Origin: Xylaria sp. FL1777
Lineage: Eukaryota; Ascomycota; Sordariomycetes; Xylariales; Xylariaceae
Length of the DNA stretch: 64,000 nt
Reading direction: 5' to 3'
NCBI GenBank assembly: GCA_022578965.1
Contig: MU400668.1
Coordinates: 31,357-95,356, forward strand
This document shows positions 35,920 to 47,290 of this stretch, one piece after another (positions within the stretch are counted from its first letter, which is position 1; each line of letters starts with the position of its first letter). The position numbers and the translations under genes are program-made. Below the pieces are notes generated by a model. That model saw only the letters and a program-made list of their open reading frames with translations. It did no database searches and was not told the DNA's origin.

Positions 35920-37913
35920 TCATGCCTTGATGCCCCAGACACCGCGTCCACCACTAACACCAAGCCAGTCTCCGGTGCCGTCATTATTATCGAGTGGAGG
36001 AGCCCAGCCCAGGTTACCGACTTCATAGTCACAGTTCCAGCTCGCAACAGGGGTGATGTGCTTCTCCGTTCCTCCACCGCCGTTGGATGAAGGCCCAGTA
36101 GTGGGGGTACTGTTCATAAGGTCCCACAGCAATACTTGGGAATCATCTCCTCCGGACGCGACTAGCCCTCTCCTTCCTGGTGACCATTCCACCGTGTTAA
36201 CCGATCCTCCATGGCCGCGTAATTCCAATAGAGCTTGACCAGGCTGCCGAACATCGAGTATGCGGATGATGTTGGAGTCCTGGGCAAATGTTGCTAGGAG
36301 GTGAGTGTCGTGTGGTGAAGTGGCAAGTCTCAAAAGCGGAGGCGCATTCGTCATAGTCTGTTGGGCCAGCGTAGGACTTATCCTACCGCCATTGGCGTCT
36401 ACAGGGATGGTGAGATGAGAAAGGGACACCTTACATTTCATAAGTAAATGAGACTCACCTCTATCGTCTTTGGCTGTAGGTTCATAAATAATGGTACTAT
36501 GCTCCAAACTTCGAAGATCAAACATGCGCACGCTACCATCCTGCCCGCAACTGACGAAGACATCCACACTATTGGCACAGAACCGAACGTCGTAAACCTC
36601 TTTGTCGTGAGCGATCAGTTGCGTCTTGGCAGTTAGAGAAGGTATATCCCAGATAGTGCAGGTTGTGTCGATGCTAGATGTGATGATGAGACTTGGGGAG
36701 ACAGTATTCCAATCCAACGAGGTCAATGGAGCTGTGTGATCCGGTGTCTTCGAATTTGACAGCAGGGCTAACGGAGTCAACTTTGTGATTGGGACGCCCA
36801 GTGCAGGCTTATTTATCGAGTTGGAATGCGTCGGCTGCGGGTCCGCTGGAAGAGACCAAAGTCTTAGATGGTCACCAGAGGTTGCTAATAAATCAGTCGA
36901 TTGTTTTTGCGACGATGGAGGTTCCCATAACAAGCGCGTGACAGGATACGAATGTGTCGCTTCTGCAATCTTGGTAAATTCCAGGCAGTGTTTGGAGGAC
37001 CCGGGTGTGTAGATGTCTGAGGGAGTATTTACGATCTGGGTATCGAGGATTTGTATCTGAGGTGAGATGTGTTAATCTTGCCCGATCTCCATGACAGACC
37101 AGGAAACGTTCCTACGAAAAACATTGTTGGACAAGGAGACTCAGGGAGACATACAAAATTGTGTCCATCTTCTAGGTAGCTACCAACAGCTACCTTACCA
37201 GCACCTTTACCTTGGGGTTTCCATTTACACCAGTCGAAGGCGTAAAGAGCCCAAGGGGCGAGGTAATTACTTGTCGAAGGCTGGGAGTTAGCGAATTCGT
37301 ATCCCATAGTACCGGGCTGGCTGTCGGACAGGCTCGAATCGGCGCGCGGCCTGATATCTGCGAGACCGAGCGGCGTATTCGAAATACTCCTGTGAGATCC
37401 GGGGGCGGTGTATTTCGCATCTTGGGGGGAAATGTATTGAGATTGGCCCGGAATTGCTGAGCCCCCAGGTGTAGTGGGCGTGTAGGGCGTGTAGGCGGCG
37501 GGTGTAGAAGTATCGTAAGGGTCAGCGGGACTCGATCTCGCATAGGTATGCGACATGCTTAGTGACGGAGGCTTAGAGGGCGAGGCGTATTCGCTCGGAG
37601 AATGTTGTATGGCGCCGGACATGGTTGACAAGGGAGGAGCAGGGTTAGTGTTCATGCCAGCAGGACGGCCAGGTTGGAGGACACCGGGGACGGCGGAGGA
37701 GGACTGGTATTGAGGCGGGTGACCAGATTGAGAGGAGGGCTGATCGAGCTTGATCTGAGGGCCGGGTGCGGTGGTGAAGTCTCGAGGAGACATCTGGCTA
37801 GCAGCAGCGTGGTTCATGGGGTTGGAGGGGATATGTAGCTCGTCGGAAACTTGCTGCCCATAAACATTGCTGGGCCGTCTCGGAGTGGCTCCGTACTGCC
37901 CCGGCGGATTCAT
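35920..37913 (-). CDS. WD40 repeat protein of the WDR68/DCAF7 type
   Basis: Homologue of the conserved WDR68/DCAF7 (petunia AN11) family, a beta-propeller scaffold for kinases and ubiquitin ligase assemblies. Exon 1 (37913-37155) encodes a long Pro/Ser/Gln-rich N-terminus ending in the propeller start LYAFDWCKWKPQG...SYLEDGHNF. Exon 2 resumes at 37056 with IQILDTQIVNTPSDIYTPGS, the family's next conserved block. A second intron (36399-36458, GTGAGT...CTGTAG) is 60 bases long and therefore leaves the frame open if retained. Removing it joins KDDR to DANGGRISP, matching the family spacing. The spliced protein has 611 residues. WD motifs include SGGDDSQVLLWDL. The N-terminal extension is longer than in animals and plants, common in fungi. 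Confidence 0.85.
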
Positions 37914-40181
37914 GTTATAAGTTAATTATAAGACGTGTCTATCAATAGCAGATGTGCGCGGACAGAACTGTGGGGGAAGGAGGGGTGTTCCCGGCGAAGT
38001 ACATGTAATATCAGGAGGTATCTATCAATCAAGGCGCGGCGGATCGTTATCGATGTGGGTGGTGTCCTATTCAGAGGTTTCGAATCAGTTGAGCGTTCCT
38101 TTCTCCTTGCCAGAGGTAGGGGGTTTGTCGGTTGCGGATCGGAGAGGCGAGTGTGAGGAAAACGTAAGGCGACGTGAAAGCGGGGAGGTAGAAAGGCAAT
38201 TGTTTTAATGAGCGACGACAGATAGACAAACAGACAGCTTGCTTGCTGGTCTACTTGCGCCTAGCCTTCGCTTGAGCTAGTCTACCGAGGTCGATCGAGT
38301 CACTCGTCGGCCAAGTAGAGTGAAGAGCACGATCGGGCCAATCTATCAGCGGTAGCCGACTCGTCGCTGTCGTTGTAGTTGTCCTTGATCCGTCTTCGAA
38401 AAGCAGAATAGGATGGATAGCTCACGAAACATCTAAGCAGCCAAGGGGAAGTTAAGAGGAGGTGATGAATACGCGGGAGACTGTGAAAGCGAAGTGGGCG
38501 TGCTGTGTGTTGGGCTGAGTATTCCCGTCCACAAGATTTGATGGATAGAGAGGCGCTGTAGCAGAGTTGTGTCGACGAGCGATCTAGATGACGAAATGGC
38601 GAAGTAGTAGAATGAATGGCGAACAAGAAGAAGGATAAGGAGAAAAAGGATGAGGTACGGATATGACGACGCGGTCGTAGAAGGCGATGTAGTCATAGTA
38701 GGAGGAGGAATCGTGAGTAGGAGGGTTGTGACCCTATCTCGACATACCTGACCTCAGTTCCAACTGGAAGGTTACCAAATCCGTACCAGGCAGGCAGATG
38801 GTCGGTCTGCTTTCAATCGACAACTTAAACTTCGATAAACACGATGGCGCTCACACCGACGATAGGGCTAGTGTTGCATGACGCTTTCCGCAGCTGTCAC
38901 GAATGATGGCCGCACCGTCACGCAACGGAAACCATACACCGTAGAAATGGTTTCCGGGAGGAGTCGGTTAGTGGGTGGGCTGGGTTGACGATACGATGCG
39001 ATGCGATGCGGCTGGGTTGGACGAGTGTGGAGGAGAGAGGAAACATGAGGTAATGTAGTACGGGCAGGGCGGTACTACCTACGCAGTAGGTAGGTAGGTA
39101 GTGGGATACTGCCTGGACCCTACAGGTGCTCTCGCTCTCAGTATAACATAGGTAGGTACCTACAAGTAACGACTTATACCTACCTACCTAATCTAGCAGC
39201 AGCTGTATCTAATTTGTGGTTTAATAGGCAATTCAATCTTTTTTTTTATCGCCTACCGGTATTAGAGATATAATATTTCAAAATTTCGAGTGTTTCTTTC
39301 TGGATAATGGCTTGGGATATTCTTATTTCCCCTTTGCTGATCGGTGAATAAAGTGCCTACCTAACAATGGTGGAGGAGGGGTAGATAGTATACCTAGATC
39401 AAGTGCGGAGGTTAGGTAGATACCTATAGATCTTAGGTAATCCGTTACCTAGGTACCTGTTCTCTGATAGAGCCTCGGGAGACATACCTACATCCTTACG
39501 TACATATGTATTTAGATACCTACTTACTACCGTCATAAATCTACCTACGTCCATCCAGTCGCCTTCTATAGTTCATTTACATGGTAGCAGAAGATGGTAC
39601 CTATTTCTTAGACGGACTTATGCTACGTATATGCGACTCCCCTCTCACCCTTATCATAAGGGAAACATGCATGACCCAACATTGAAAATCCTATCTTCTA
39701 CTTACTTATACATAATATCAATTCAGATATCTTAACATGTCATAAGTTCATTATTTACCTACCATTGTTCGAATTACCAGACTACCAAGGTACATACTGG
39801 TCTGTGTTCTGACCTATAGCGGGCCTCGTTCATCTCACGTCACCTTTTCACCTTGTCCGCCCAGTCCCACTTTGTCTAGTTGTAGGTCCATTTGCCGAGG
39901 AATGCAATGAGCCTTGGACACGAAGTAGGTACGTGGGTAGGTCTTGAATACGAATACCTACCTAGGTAGGCATTAAAAGTTCGGATGCTGATCTGCGTTA
40001 GTACCCCCTGATATCACCTACTCTTGACCCATCGAGTTGCTAGACAAGGAGCTACACAGCAAATGCTCATTTATCCTCTCATTACTACCTAGGGATCTAT
40101 CTATTCTCGTCTACCACCTCGTATCTCTCTCCCTGGATAAAAGATCCCGAGGATCCCGACGGCCACTCTCTCCTATCAATT
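37914..40181. other. Long divergent intergenic region
   Basis: 2.3 kb between the WD40 gene (-) and the adenylyltransferase (+). Minus-strand frames at 38300-38696 are compositional and unsupported. TACCTA/TAGGTA words are very dense between 39060 and 39970. Pyrimidine-rich DNA just upstream of 40182 is likely the leader of the adenylyltransferase. Confidence 0.5.
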
Positions 40182-41444
40182 ATGGAGGGGCGTCATGAGC
40201 AGCAGCCGCCGGAGAAGCCGAAGCAGAATCAACATCAGAATCCTTCACTGCTGCTTCTACCCCCATCGCCCCATCCAGCAGACCATGCAGCTGTGGCGGC
40301 TGCCTATGAACCTCCCATCAAGGCCGCCATAACGAAGTTGAGGAACGAAGAGCATCAGAGCGACAGAGGCTTGGTGCTTTTCGTTGGAGTTGCCTCGCCC
40401 GTCCTGGCTCCCACCCTCGCCCTCACCAACCCCTCCCCCCACCAAAAGTCCCTCTCGTGGCCCGTCGCGCAGTCTGTTCTGGCACGCGTCTACAGTATCG
40501 TGGCTGTCATCTGTGCTCGGCTTTCAGTCCCCACCGAGATGCACGCCGGGCCCGACTCGGTCGACGTGCGCGTGGTCTTTATCCACTATGAACCGTCGAA
40601 GTCTCTGGCACAGGATTATCGTCCGGCAATTGATGTCAACAGTACCATTATCGTTGACCTGCCCACATTTGCCTCCACCTATCACCCCTGGAAACAGATA
40701 TTTCACGTCAACAGCGAACCGGGAAACCGGCTTTTCATCTCTTACATGAAGATATATGAGCGTATTCAGACGTTGAGGCAAGATCAACTCATCGTTGTCG
40801 AGAGTGGACTCTCGTTAACTGAGAAGTCCTTGCCACCTACACAAACAAAACTATATTCAGTTGTCTGTCTCGGCGGTACATTTGATCATCTACACGCCGG
40901 GCACAAACTCTTATTAACCGCCGCTGCTATATTGCTCAAGGTGCCAGTCAACCGTGCGGCAGTTCCTGCGCGATTCATTATCGGCATCACCGGTGATGAG
41001 CTACTGAAACGAAAGAAGTATGCAGAATTCGTACAGTCATGGGATCTACGCGTTACGAATGTCATCGAATTCCTGACCACCCTACTTCAACTCTCAAAAA
41101 GCGGTTGGACAGATCCGGACGTCACGAAGACAGACGAGAAAGTGATTGCTAGGTTCCGGGATGGTGCAATCGAGATCCATTGCGTCATGCTCCGAGATGC
41201 TTTCGGACCGACTACCACAGAAGAAGAAATGGATGTGCTCGTGGTGTCAGGAGAGACACGATCAGGCGGCGATGCCGTGAATTCTCGGCGTAGAGAACTT
41301 GGTTGGCACGAACTCGAGATTTTCGAGGTTGACGTTCTGGATGCTAATGATAGCATTAATGGCCCTACTCAGACGAAAAAAGACTTTGCGACTAAGATAA
41401 GTAGCACGGCGATTCGCGAGAGGAAGGCCGAGGCCCGCAAGTAG
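40182..41444 (+). CDS. Pantetheine-phosphate adenylyltransferase (CAB4-like)
   Basis: Fourth step of coenzyme A synthesis: transfers AMP from ATP to 4'-phosphopantetheine. The C-terminal half contains the nucleotidyltransferase signature CLGGTFDHLHAGH, including the HxGH ATP-binding motif. GITGDELL, a conserved KISSTAIRERKAE ending (ISSTxIR, the second ATP motif) and the intervening family elements are also present. The N-terminal 220 residues are characteristic of the eukaryotic monofunctional enzymes and start with a Gln/Pro-rich stretch. The 420-residue frame has no intron. The ATG at 40182 lies after a pyrimidine-rich leader. It converges on the SDR gene with only 78 bases between stop codons. 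Confidence 0.88.
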   Translation: MEGRHEQQPPEKPKQNQHQNPSLLLLPPSPHPADHAAVAAAYEPPIKAAITKLRNEEHQSDRGLVLFVGVASPVLAPTLALTNPSPHQKSLSWPVAQSVLARVYSIVAVICARLSVPTEMHAGPDSVDVRVVFIHYEPSKSLAQDYRPAIDVNSTIIVDLPTFASTYHPWKQIFHVNSEPGNRLFISYMKIYERIQTLRQDQLIVVESGLSLTEKSLPPTQTKLYSVVCLGGTFDHLHAGHKLLLTAAAILLKVPVNRAAVPARFIIGITGDELLKRKKYAEFVQSWDLRVTNVIEFLTTLLQLSKSGWTDPDVTKTDEKVIARFRDGAIEIHCVMLRDAFGPTTTEEEMDVLVVSGETRSGGDAVNSRRRELGWHELEIFEVDVLDANDSINGPTQTKKDFATKISSTAIRERKAEARK

Positions 41445-41522
41445 GGACGAGGCTACTATTGCTATTCTTTCATCACCAAATCTACCTTTGCAAACGAAAG
41501 CACTGCCTTCTAATCCGTTCTA

Positions 41523-42609
41523 TCACGTGAACAGGGTTTGTCCACCATCTACTAGAACTGCAGCAACCTTGAGTTAGCGTGATCTGTAATTTGGGGTTCA
41601 ATGCAAGTGACTAGGGATATGGTTTGACGGATATACGTCCATCATTCCTGCCCTTAGCATTCTAGAAGCCCACTTGTACGGCCGCTTCTGAATCGGAATA
41701 TGGCAGAAACTGAAGAAAACTAAACAGGAGTGTGGACAACCTACGATCAGACCCATTGAAGTAGCTACCAGCTCGGCTCGCAAGCATGACCACAACACCA
41801 CACAGTTCATCAGGCTGTCCCATGCGTCCCAAAGGATGGCGACTTAGCCAAATCCTCCTCGCCTCTTCGAGGCCATCGCCTTCGTTTAGGATAGTATCCA
41901 TATACCCAGGCGAAATGCTATTCACCCGAATACCGTAACGTGCCCATTCCCCAGCCAGAGACCGAACCATTGCCTTTATACCAGCCTTGGAGACATTATA
42001 CGGCGCCTGTGGCTGAGGGAAGTTGACCTGGTGCGCCGAGATGCTAGCGACGAAAATCATGCTGCCCCCCGTCTTATGCACAATCATGTGTCGGGCTACG
42101 GCGCGGGCGACGAAGAACGCCCCGATCGTGTTCACGTTCAACACGCGATTCCAATCCTTTGAGGACCAATCAAGCGCATGTCCACAAGAGACCACGCCAG
42201 CGAAATTCAGTAGCGTTGTCACCGGGCCGAGGAGTGATACCGTTTTCGCAACCGCGGTATCGACAGCCTCCTCATCCGTGATATCGACCTTTAAGAACCG
42301 GATTCTAGCACCTGGAAATTCGGTCTCAAGCACGGCAACTTTAGCCTCGGCCTCTGCTGGCTCCACATCCAAGATCATGAGACCCTGCACCCCGTGCTCT
42401 AGAAGAGCTTTACTAGCGGCGAACCCAAGATCTCCCGCGCCGCCCGTCACAATGGCGTTGCCGCCGAGTCTGAAGCGCTCGTGGGCACGTTCGACGGGGG
42501 TCATGGACGCGGAAAAGGGGGAGGGCGGGGCAGTTAGATCGCCGGGAGTTCCGGTACCCAACGTTATCCGGGGAAGAACCCGAGCGGTGAGTTCCGCTCT
42601 CTCGACCAT
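41523..42609 (-). CDS. Short-chain dehydrogenase/reductase
   Basis: NAD(P)-dependent classical SDR. Motifs in order: TGGAGDLG (residues 55-62), NFAG in place of the usual NNAG, the catalytic Ser in VASISAHQV, and YNVSK (Tyr/Lys pair). Exon 1 (42609-41745) ends GSD. An intron (41558-41744, GTAGGT...GCAG) joins it to a 35-base last exon encoding LLVDGGQTLFT, the family's expected C-terminal strand. The spliced protein has 299 residues. Reading through the intron would replace this end with an unrelated tail, so the intron is well supported. The fold resembles polyol dehydrogenases/sorbose reductases, but the substrate is not determined. A 45-residue leader precedes the Rossmann fold. Confidence 0.85.
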
Positions 42610-44163
42610 GATTTTCCGGGTGGCTCAATGTTCGTCGATCTACTGTTATATGGTCTTTTCCAAGATATTATCTTCTTTCATCTGCTTCTCCTTATCGAGA
42701 CAATGTAGTTGAGATCCCCAACAAGCACCCAGTTCGTTTCCGTAAGCTACCAATGTTCCGAAAACGAAGTGAAGAAAGGTACAATAGAAGGGGGAAAGAG
42801 AAAAGAACAGACAAGCAAGACAGATATGTATGAATAAACTGAAGAGGAATAAATACATCATATGGGCAGTCTAAAACCAAACACCTAAATTGATCCAAAG
42901 ACAAGAGAGGAGAAAGTTTCTTCCAGCGGTGAATGCCTATCTATGGTACTTCATGCATTACATCTCCCTTCACAGCGCCACTAGGTATCTGGGCGTATAT
43001 GGTCGCGCCTAATAGCCTTAAGATAGTGGGTCATGTCGTAGTCACGCATGTACTATGAAGCAGTTGACCATTAACATCGACTCGGAGGTTGGGCACATTA
43101 ATTAGTCCAACCTATCTCCCTCATATACAGACACACGTATACCATACATATATGTAGGCGCAGAGCATTTCACTCCATTGACTGAGTGCACGTGGCAGTC
43201 GTAGATATTATACAATTCCTTCAGTATATTCTCGTGATTTCTCATTTTGAGACCATCCTTCTAATTGTAACTGTAACTATCATTGCAATTATCAAGATTG
43301 AGTTATACCCTAGCCCAGTTCGGTCACTATGATGTATTTGATAAAAATTATGCAGTGTGCATGAAAACATAGGTACTGATATGGATGGGTATGTGAGAGT
43401 GAGTATGCGAGCCGACGTGAAGTAAACCGTACTATAGATGATGTGCACGTGTGCATATGTGATATGATTGATATGATACATATGATGTGATATGGCCTGT
43501 CATGATGTAAGTACCGCTGGGTTAGGCACCTACGAATTCTATATCGTTTCCCATACGTCGCTAACTCGGATGCGCAAACCTTTTCTGCTCAAGGTATCTT
43601 GCTCTCTTCCTCGGTCACATTCCTATTCCTATTCCCATTCTGTATGATTAGCGTTATGGCGGGCGTGTACGGTGCGTTAGGCGACAGAGGCAAGAGTAAA
43701 GAGAAGGAAGACGCATCTTACGAGATTCCGTCTTATCTTCTACTCGTTTTCTCGTAACTTTTTTGTGCGAGATAGATGAATATATTGTCTACTTATTTCG
43801 GCTCATATGAGTTAATGTTATCATTGCCTTACCTAACTGTTCGTCATTGTCTAACTATCAGACGAGCAGAACAGTTTCAAGAATTGCACATTTTACACAA
43901 TGCATCCTGCGAGTAAATCGACTCCTTTGTTTCTTTGCGAGGACACTAATGCCGTAAAAACCGGTGGTATTATCATACCATAATTCAGCGCACACTTATA
44001 TGGCGGGACCGGTGAGACGAGGAATGTATGCTTTTATACCTACCAAGGTAAGTATGTATACAAATTGATGCTCAAGAACGACCATGTCCGAGACACAAGG
44101 ATTGCTGACACATCATAGCCTCGGCAAAGCACTGAGTAATCTACGAATACATACTATAGCATT
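42610..44163. other. Intergenic region
   Basis: 1.55 kb, upstream of the SDR and downstream of the PAN-like gene. GTGCACGTGTGCATATG-type sequence occurs near 43440. Open frames at 42646-42904 and 43242-43481 have no supporting feature. Confidence 0.4.
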
Positions 44164-45168
44164 CTAGACGCCACAAAGTTCGCTCCCGTCTCCAACGCCC
44201 GGGTCACTCCCGGGAAGAAAGATCACGCCCCCGAGACCCGCACAAGCACCTTCGTTCCACCCGTTATAAAACAGGCCATTAATCCAATCGTCGCGTCCCA
44301 AATTTCCCGTCCCATTCAGCATGTGGCGTAACCGACCATTAGGACAAAGGCGCGGGGCCCCCTTCCTCGTCACGCGACCTCCATCCTCATCGCCGGTATG
44401 ATAAGCGATCTCGCAATTCCCGTGGCGCCAAGGATCGAAGCCGCCAGGCAAGCGATCGGACGGAGAGCCAACAAAGGAGGGCACGAAGCGCCAGGCAAAG
44501 CAGTTGTAGTACGTGGCGCATTCAGCGCAGCAGCTCACCTTGTCAGGCACGCTGTTGGCAGCCATCGTCACGACGGCGGTGGACAGCGCGACCTGGGTAT
44601 CGGTGGGCGATGCGAGGGCGGGTGCATTGGCAAAGAGCGTCGGGCGGCAGAAGGCCGGGAGCGTGGAGACGGGGTACTGCCCTTGGATCACGGTGCAGAT
44701 CGTGGTTGAAGCAGCAGCAGCAGCAGTAGTAGTAGTGGGCGAGAGCACTGCCGCTGATGTTTGGTTTACTCTAGGGGGAGGGGAGGGGACACCCGATGAG
44801 TAATGCGGATCAGCGTTTGCATTGGCTTGTGAGTTTACACCTGTGTTTGCGGTATTGAGCAGATCTGGAGGGACCCTGCTTGGGATTGGAGGCTCGCCGT
44901 AACTTAGAGGTGTCGCAGTGGGAGCGAGGTGGGCAAGAGGCCAGAAGGTCAAGGGGTGAGCAGCGACTGTGACGGTCGAGGTTTCGAGCTGCGACTGGAG
45001 TCGATTAGTCTACAGTGGTTGACATTGGTCTATGACGGCATCGTGCTTCCTGGATGGATTGACAACGGCCTTCAGCTTGGCCCATGACGGACGTACCTGT
45101 TGCTCAACCACTTGGCCTGGGAGGGCTGTGGCGAGGCCGACGAGAGCTGAAAACACAGCACGACGCAT
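44164..45168 (-). CDS. Secreted protein with PAN/apple-like cysteine module
   Basis: Exon 1 (45168-45097) encodes a signal peptide beginning MRRAVFSALVGLATALPG. Exon 2 (44994-44164) continues in frame, giving 300 residues. After a Pro/Ser/Thr/Ala-rich linker comes a cysteine-rich region, KVSCCAECATYYNCFAWRF...GNCEIAYHTG. Its spacing looks like the PAN/apple-like modules of fungal secreted proteins, which bind carbohydrate or protein. No catalytic motif is visible. The Thr/Ala-rich linker is likely O-glycosylated. Function is unknown; a wall or extracellular role is inferred from signal peptide and cysteines. The intron (44995-45096, GTACGT...CCAG) is regular. Confidence 0.78.
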
Positions 45169-47290
45169 GCTGAATAGGCGGTGCGCGGATGGCTGACGAG
45201 GTTTATAGATGGGATAGATGCTCCAAGAGGTAGAAAAGTTACAGGTGCAAGGTGTTCAGGTGGCGGACGAGGGCAGAGATTATAGGATGTGCAAGGAAAA
45301 GTGAGTGGTGACGAGTGAGTCTGCCGTGTTGTTTTGACGGAGACACTGATATCTGATATGATCTCTTATATCTGTATTGTGCCCGGGGAATCCTCGATAT
45401 ACCCAGAGAATTTTCGAGGAAGGAAAGACGACAACGTAGTGGATCGATCCTACGCCTGATGTTGGCATGAACGCCGAAGATAGAACACGATTGTCCTAGA
45501 TGTGTAGGTTCTGTAGCCAGAGCGGCAGACTTGTGTTGGGTTTCAATGTTGTCACCTTAGCTACACGTATATGTGTATGGAGACTTACACCAAGGCGAAA
45601 CCGCCTCGAGGCCAAACAGACGAGTAAGCGAGTAACTGGCTGTTTGCTCCCTGTAACATCGCCTAGACATACATACACGCATGTATATATTGAGATTAAT
45701 ATGACGACACATACATACCTACACATGTATGCTTCCGTGTCATGACAGCGGGTGACACACAAACCGTGATGAGATTAGTGAGGACCATTGTATGAGGACC
45801 GTTGTATGAGGACCATTGTATGACGCACCGAGGAGGGAGTACGGATGGCGTGGGTAATATATATGGCTACATTCATGGGTAATAACTGCTGGTGACTTTT
45901 TTTCTTTTTTTTTTTTTTTTAAGCGTCTACAATACCTTGTGGCGACCCTGAAGCAATCACACTTAATTGACCTTTACCCTGGAAAAGCGCAAATGTCTGG
46001 AAACGTGGGGGACAGCAGCAGGGTGCAGACGCGCCTAAATCATCGGCCACTTACTTGGTTGGTGGTTTAATATCGAGACGACGGCCGTTGATTCATCTAC
46101 ACAATTACAATTGCAACCTGAGGTCAGTTTTTGGAGATCTAGACCACTTGTTTCAATCCATGACTACCAGTCCGTGTAGTGTTACAGGTCGGAGGTCGGA
46201 GGTACAAAAACAGAAAAACAGCATTGGTGGATGCGCTTACGCAGTGGAATCTCGCGATGTGGAAAAGAGTGACCTTGTATGTTAACAAACACGAAGGGAC
46301 TACTTACCTAGGCTACTTAGGTAACCGGCTAGATAGACTAGACGTGTGATGGGATGAGAGTTGGCAGTGTATAAGATGGCCATTCGCGTTTAGCCAGCAA
46401 GCCGACTACCTAGGAGTTCCGTAACGACCTTCATCAGATCTCGTACGGGCTTGGTCAACGCCTTGGGCAGGCCTACTTACTGCGTACGCATGGATGGGTA
46501 CCAAGCATATACCAGCTCGGTGGTGCCGACGTCGCATTCTTAAGGAAGTTGCAATCTGAAGACAGCACGGAAACAGGGTTGGTTGGTCTTTTCAACAAAA
46601 GGCGTGGCCGAGCATGACTCCTCACAACGGGTATGCGAGATCACCACAAAAAGGATGAGGAACAAGTGACAAATACATGTACATATAGCTATACCTAGTT
46701 ATACGCAGTAGTTAGTTATCAGTTTATTGAAATAGGCAACAAGCACCATTCCTCGTGACAAAAATTCCTATGCTTACAGAGAGATTGCGGATTCTTTTGA
46801 ATCCTGCGTGACTGTAAAGTTGTTCCGCGCAACGAGTAAAATGGCAGGTCTTGAGATCTAGTTGGAGCGCATGTGACCTGTTTTACTAGCAGGTACCTTA
46901 GGTAGGTAAGTAAGTACATATAGGGTACTCTACATACCCCTGCCTTGTCTCGCATTATCGATAAGTTGTGGCTGCTGATATCATCATGCTTCTGAGTCTG
47001 ATGTTTATTTTCTAGACTTAGGTACTGTACCTACCTACTATCTACTTGCGTAGCTACTCAATTAGGATACCGCCAAGAGCTTCATCTGGGTAATCACTTA
47101 ATGAACCTGTGTGCTACCTACCAAAGAATGTCCTAATGTCATGTCGTGCAATTCTTAATTGTTGCTTTCAGGAACCTTGGGTTTGTTTCCGGCGCTTACT
47201 TTTCACATACCCTACGACTATGTGATCCAGACTCCGAAATATCCTCGCCTTGACCACCCCGTGAACCCGTAAGCCGACTGTGAACGAACC
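45169..47290. other. Intergenic region
   Basis: 2.1 kb between the PAN-like gene (-) and the Atg28-like gene (+). Holds a T-rich run (about 45897-45920), TACCTA/TAGGTA words (46300-47040) and a 14-bp tandem repeat listed separately. The presumed leader of the Atg28-like gene is near 47200-47290. No further gene supported. Confidence 0.45.
45781..45822. repeat. Three tandem 14-bp repeats
   Basis: AGGACCATTGTATG, AGGACCGTTGTATG and AGGACCATTGTATG in direct succession, the middle unit differing by one transition. Confidence 0.85.

Noticed and set aside
45781..45822. Possible CRISPR-like array
   Set aside because: Only three 14-bp head-to-tail units without spacers, in a eukaryotic context.
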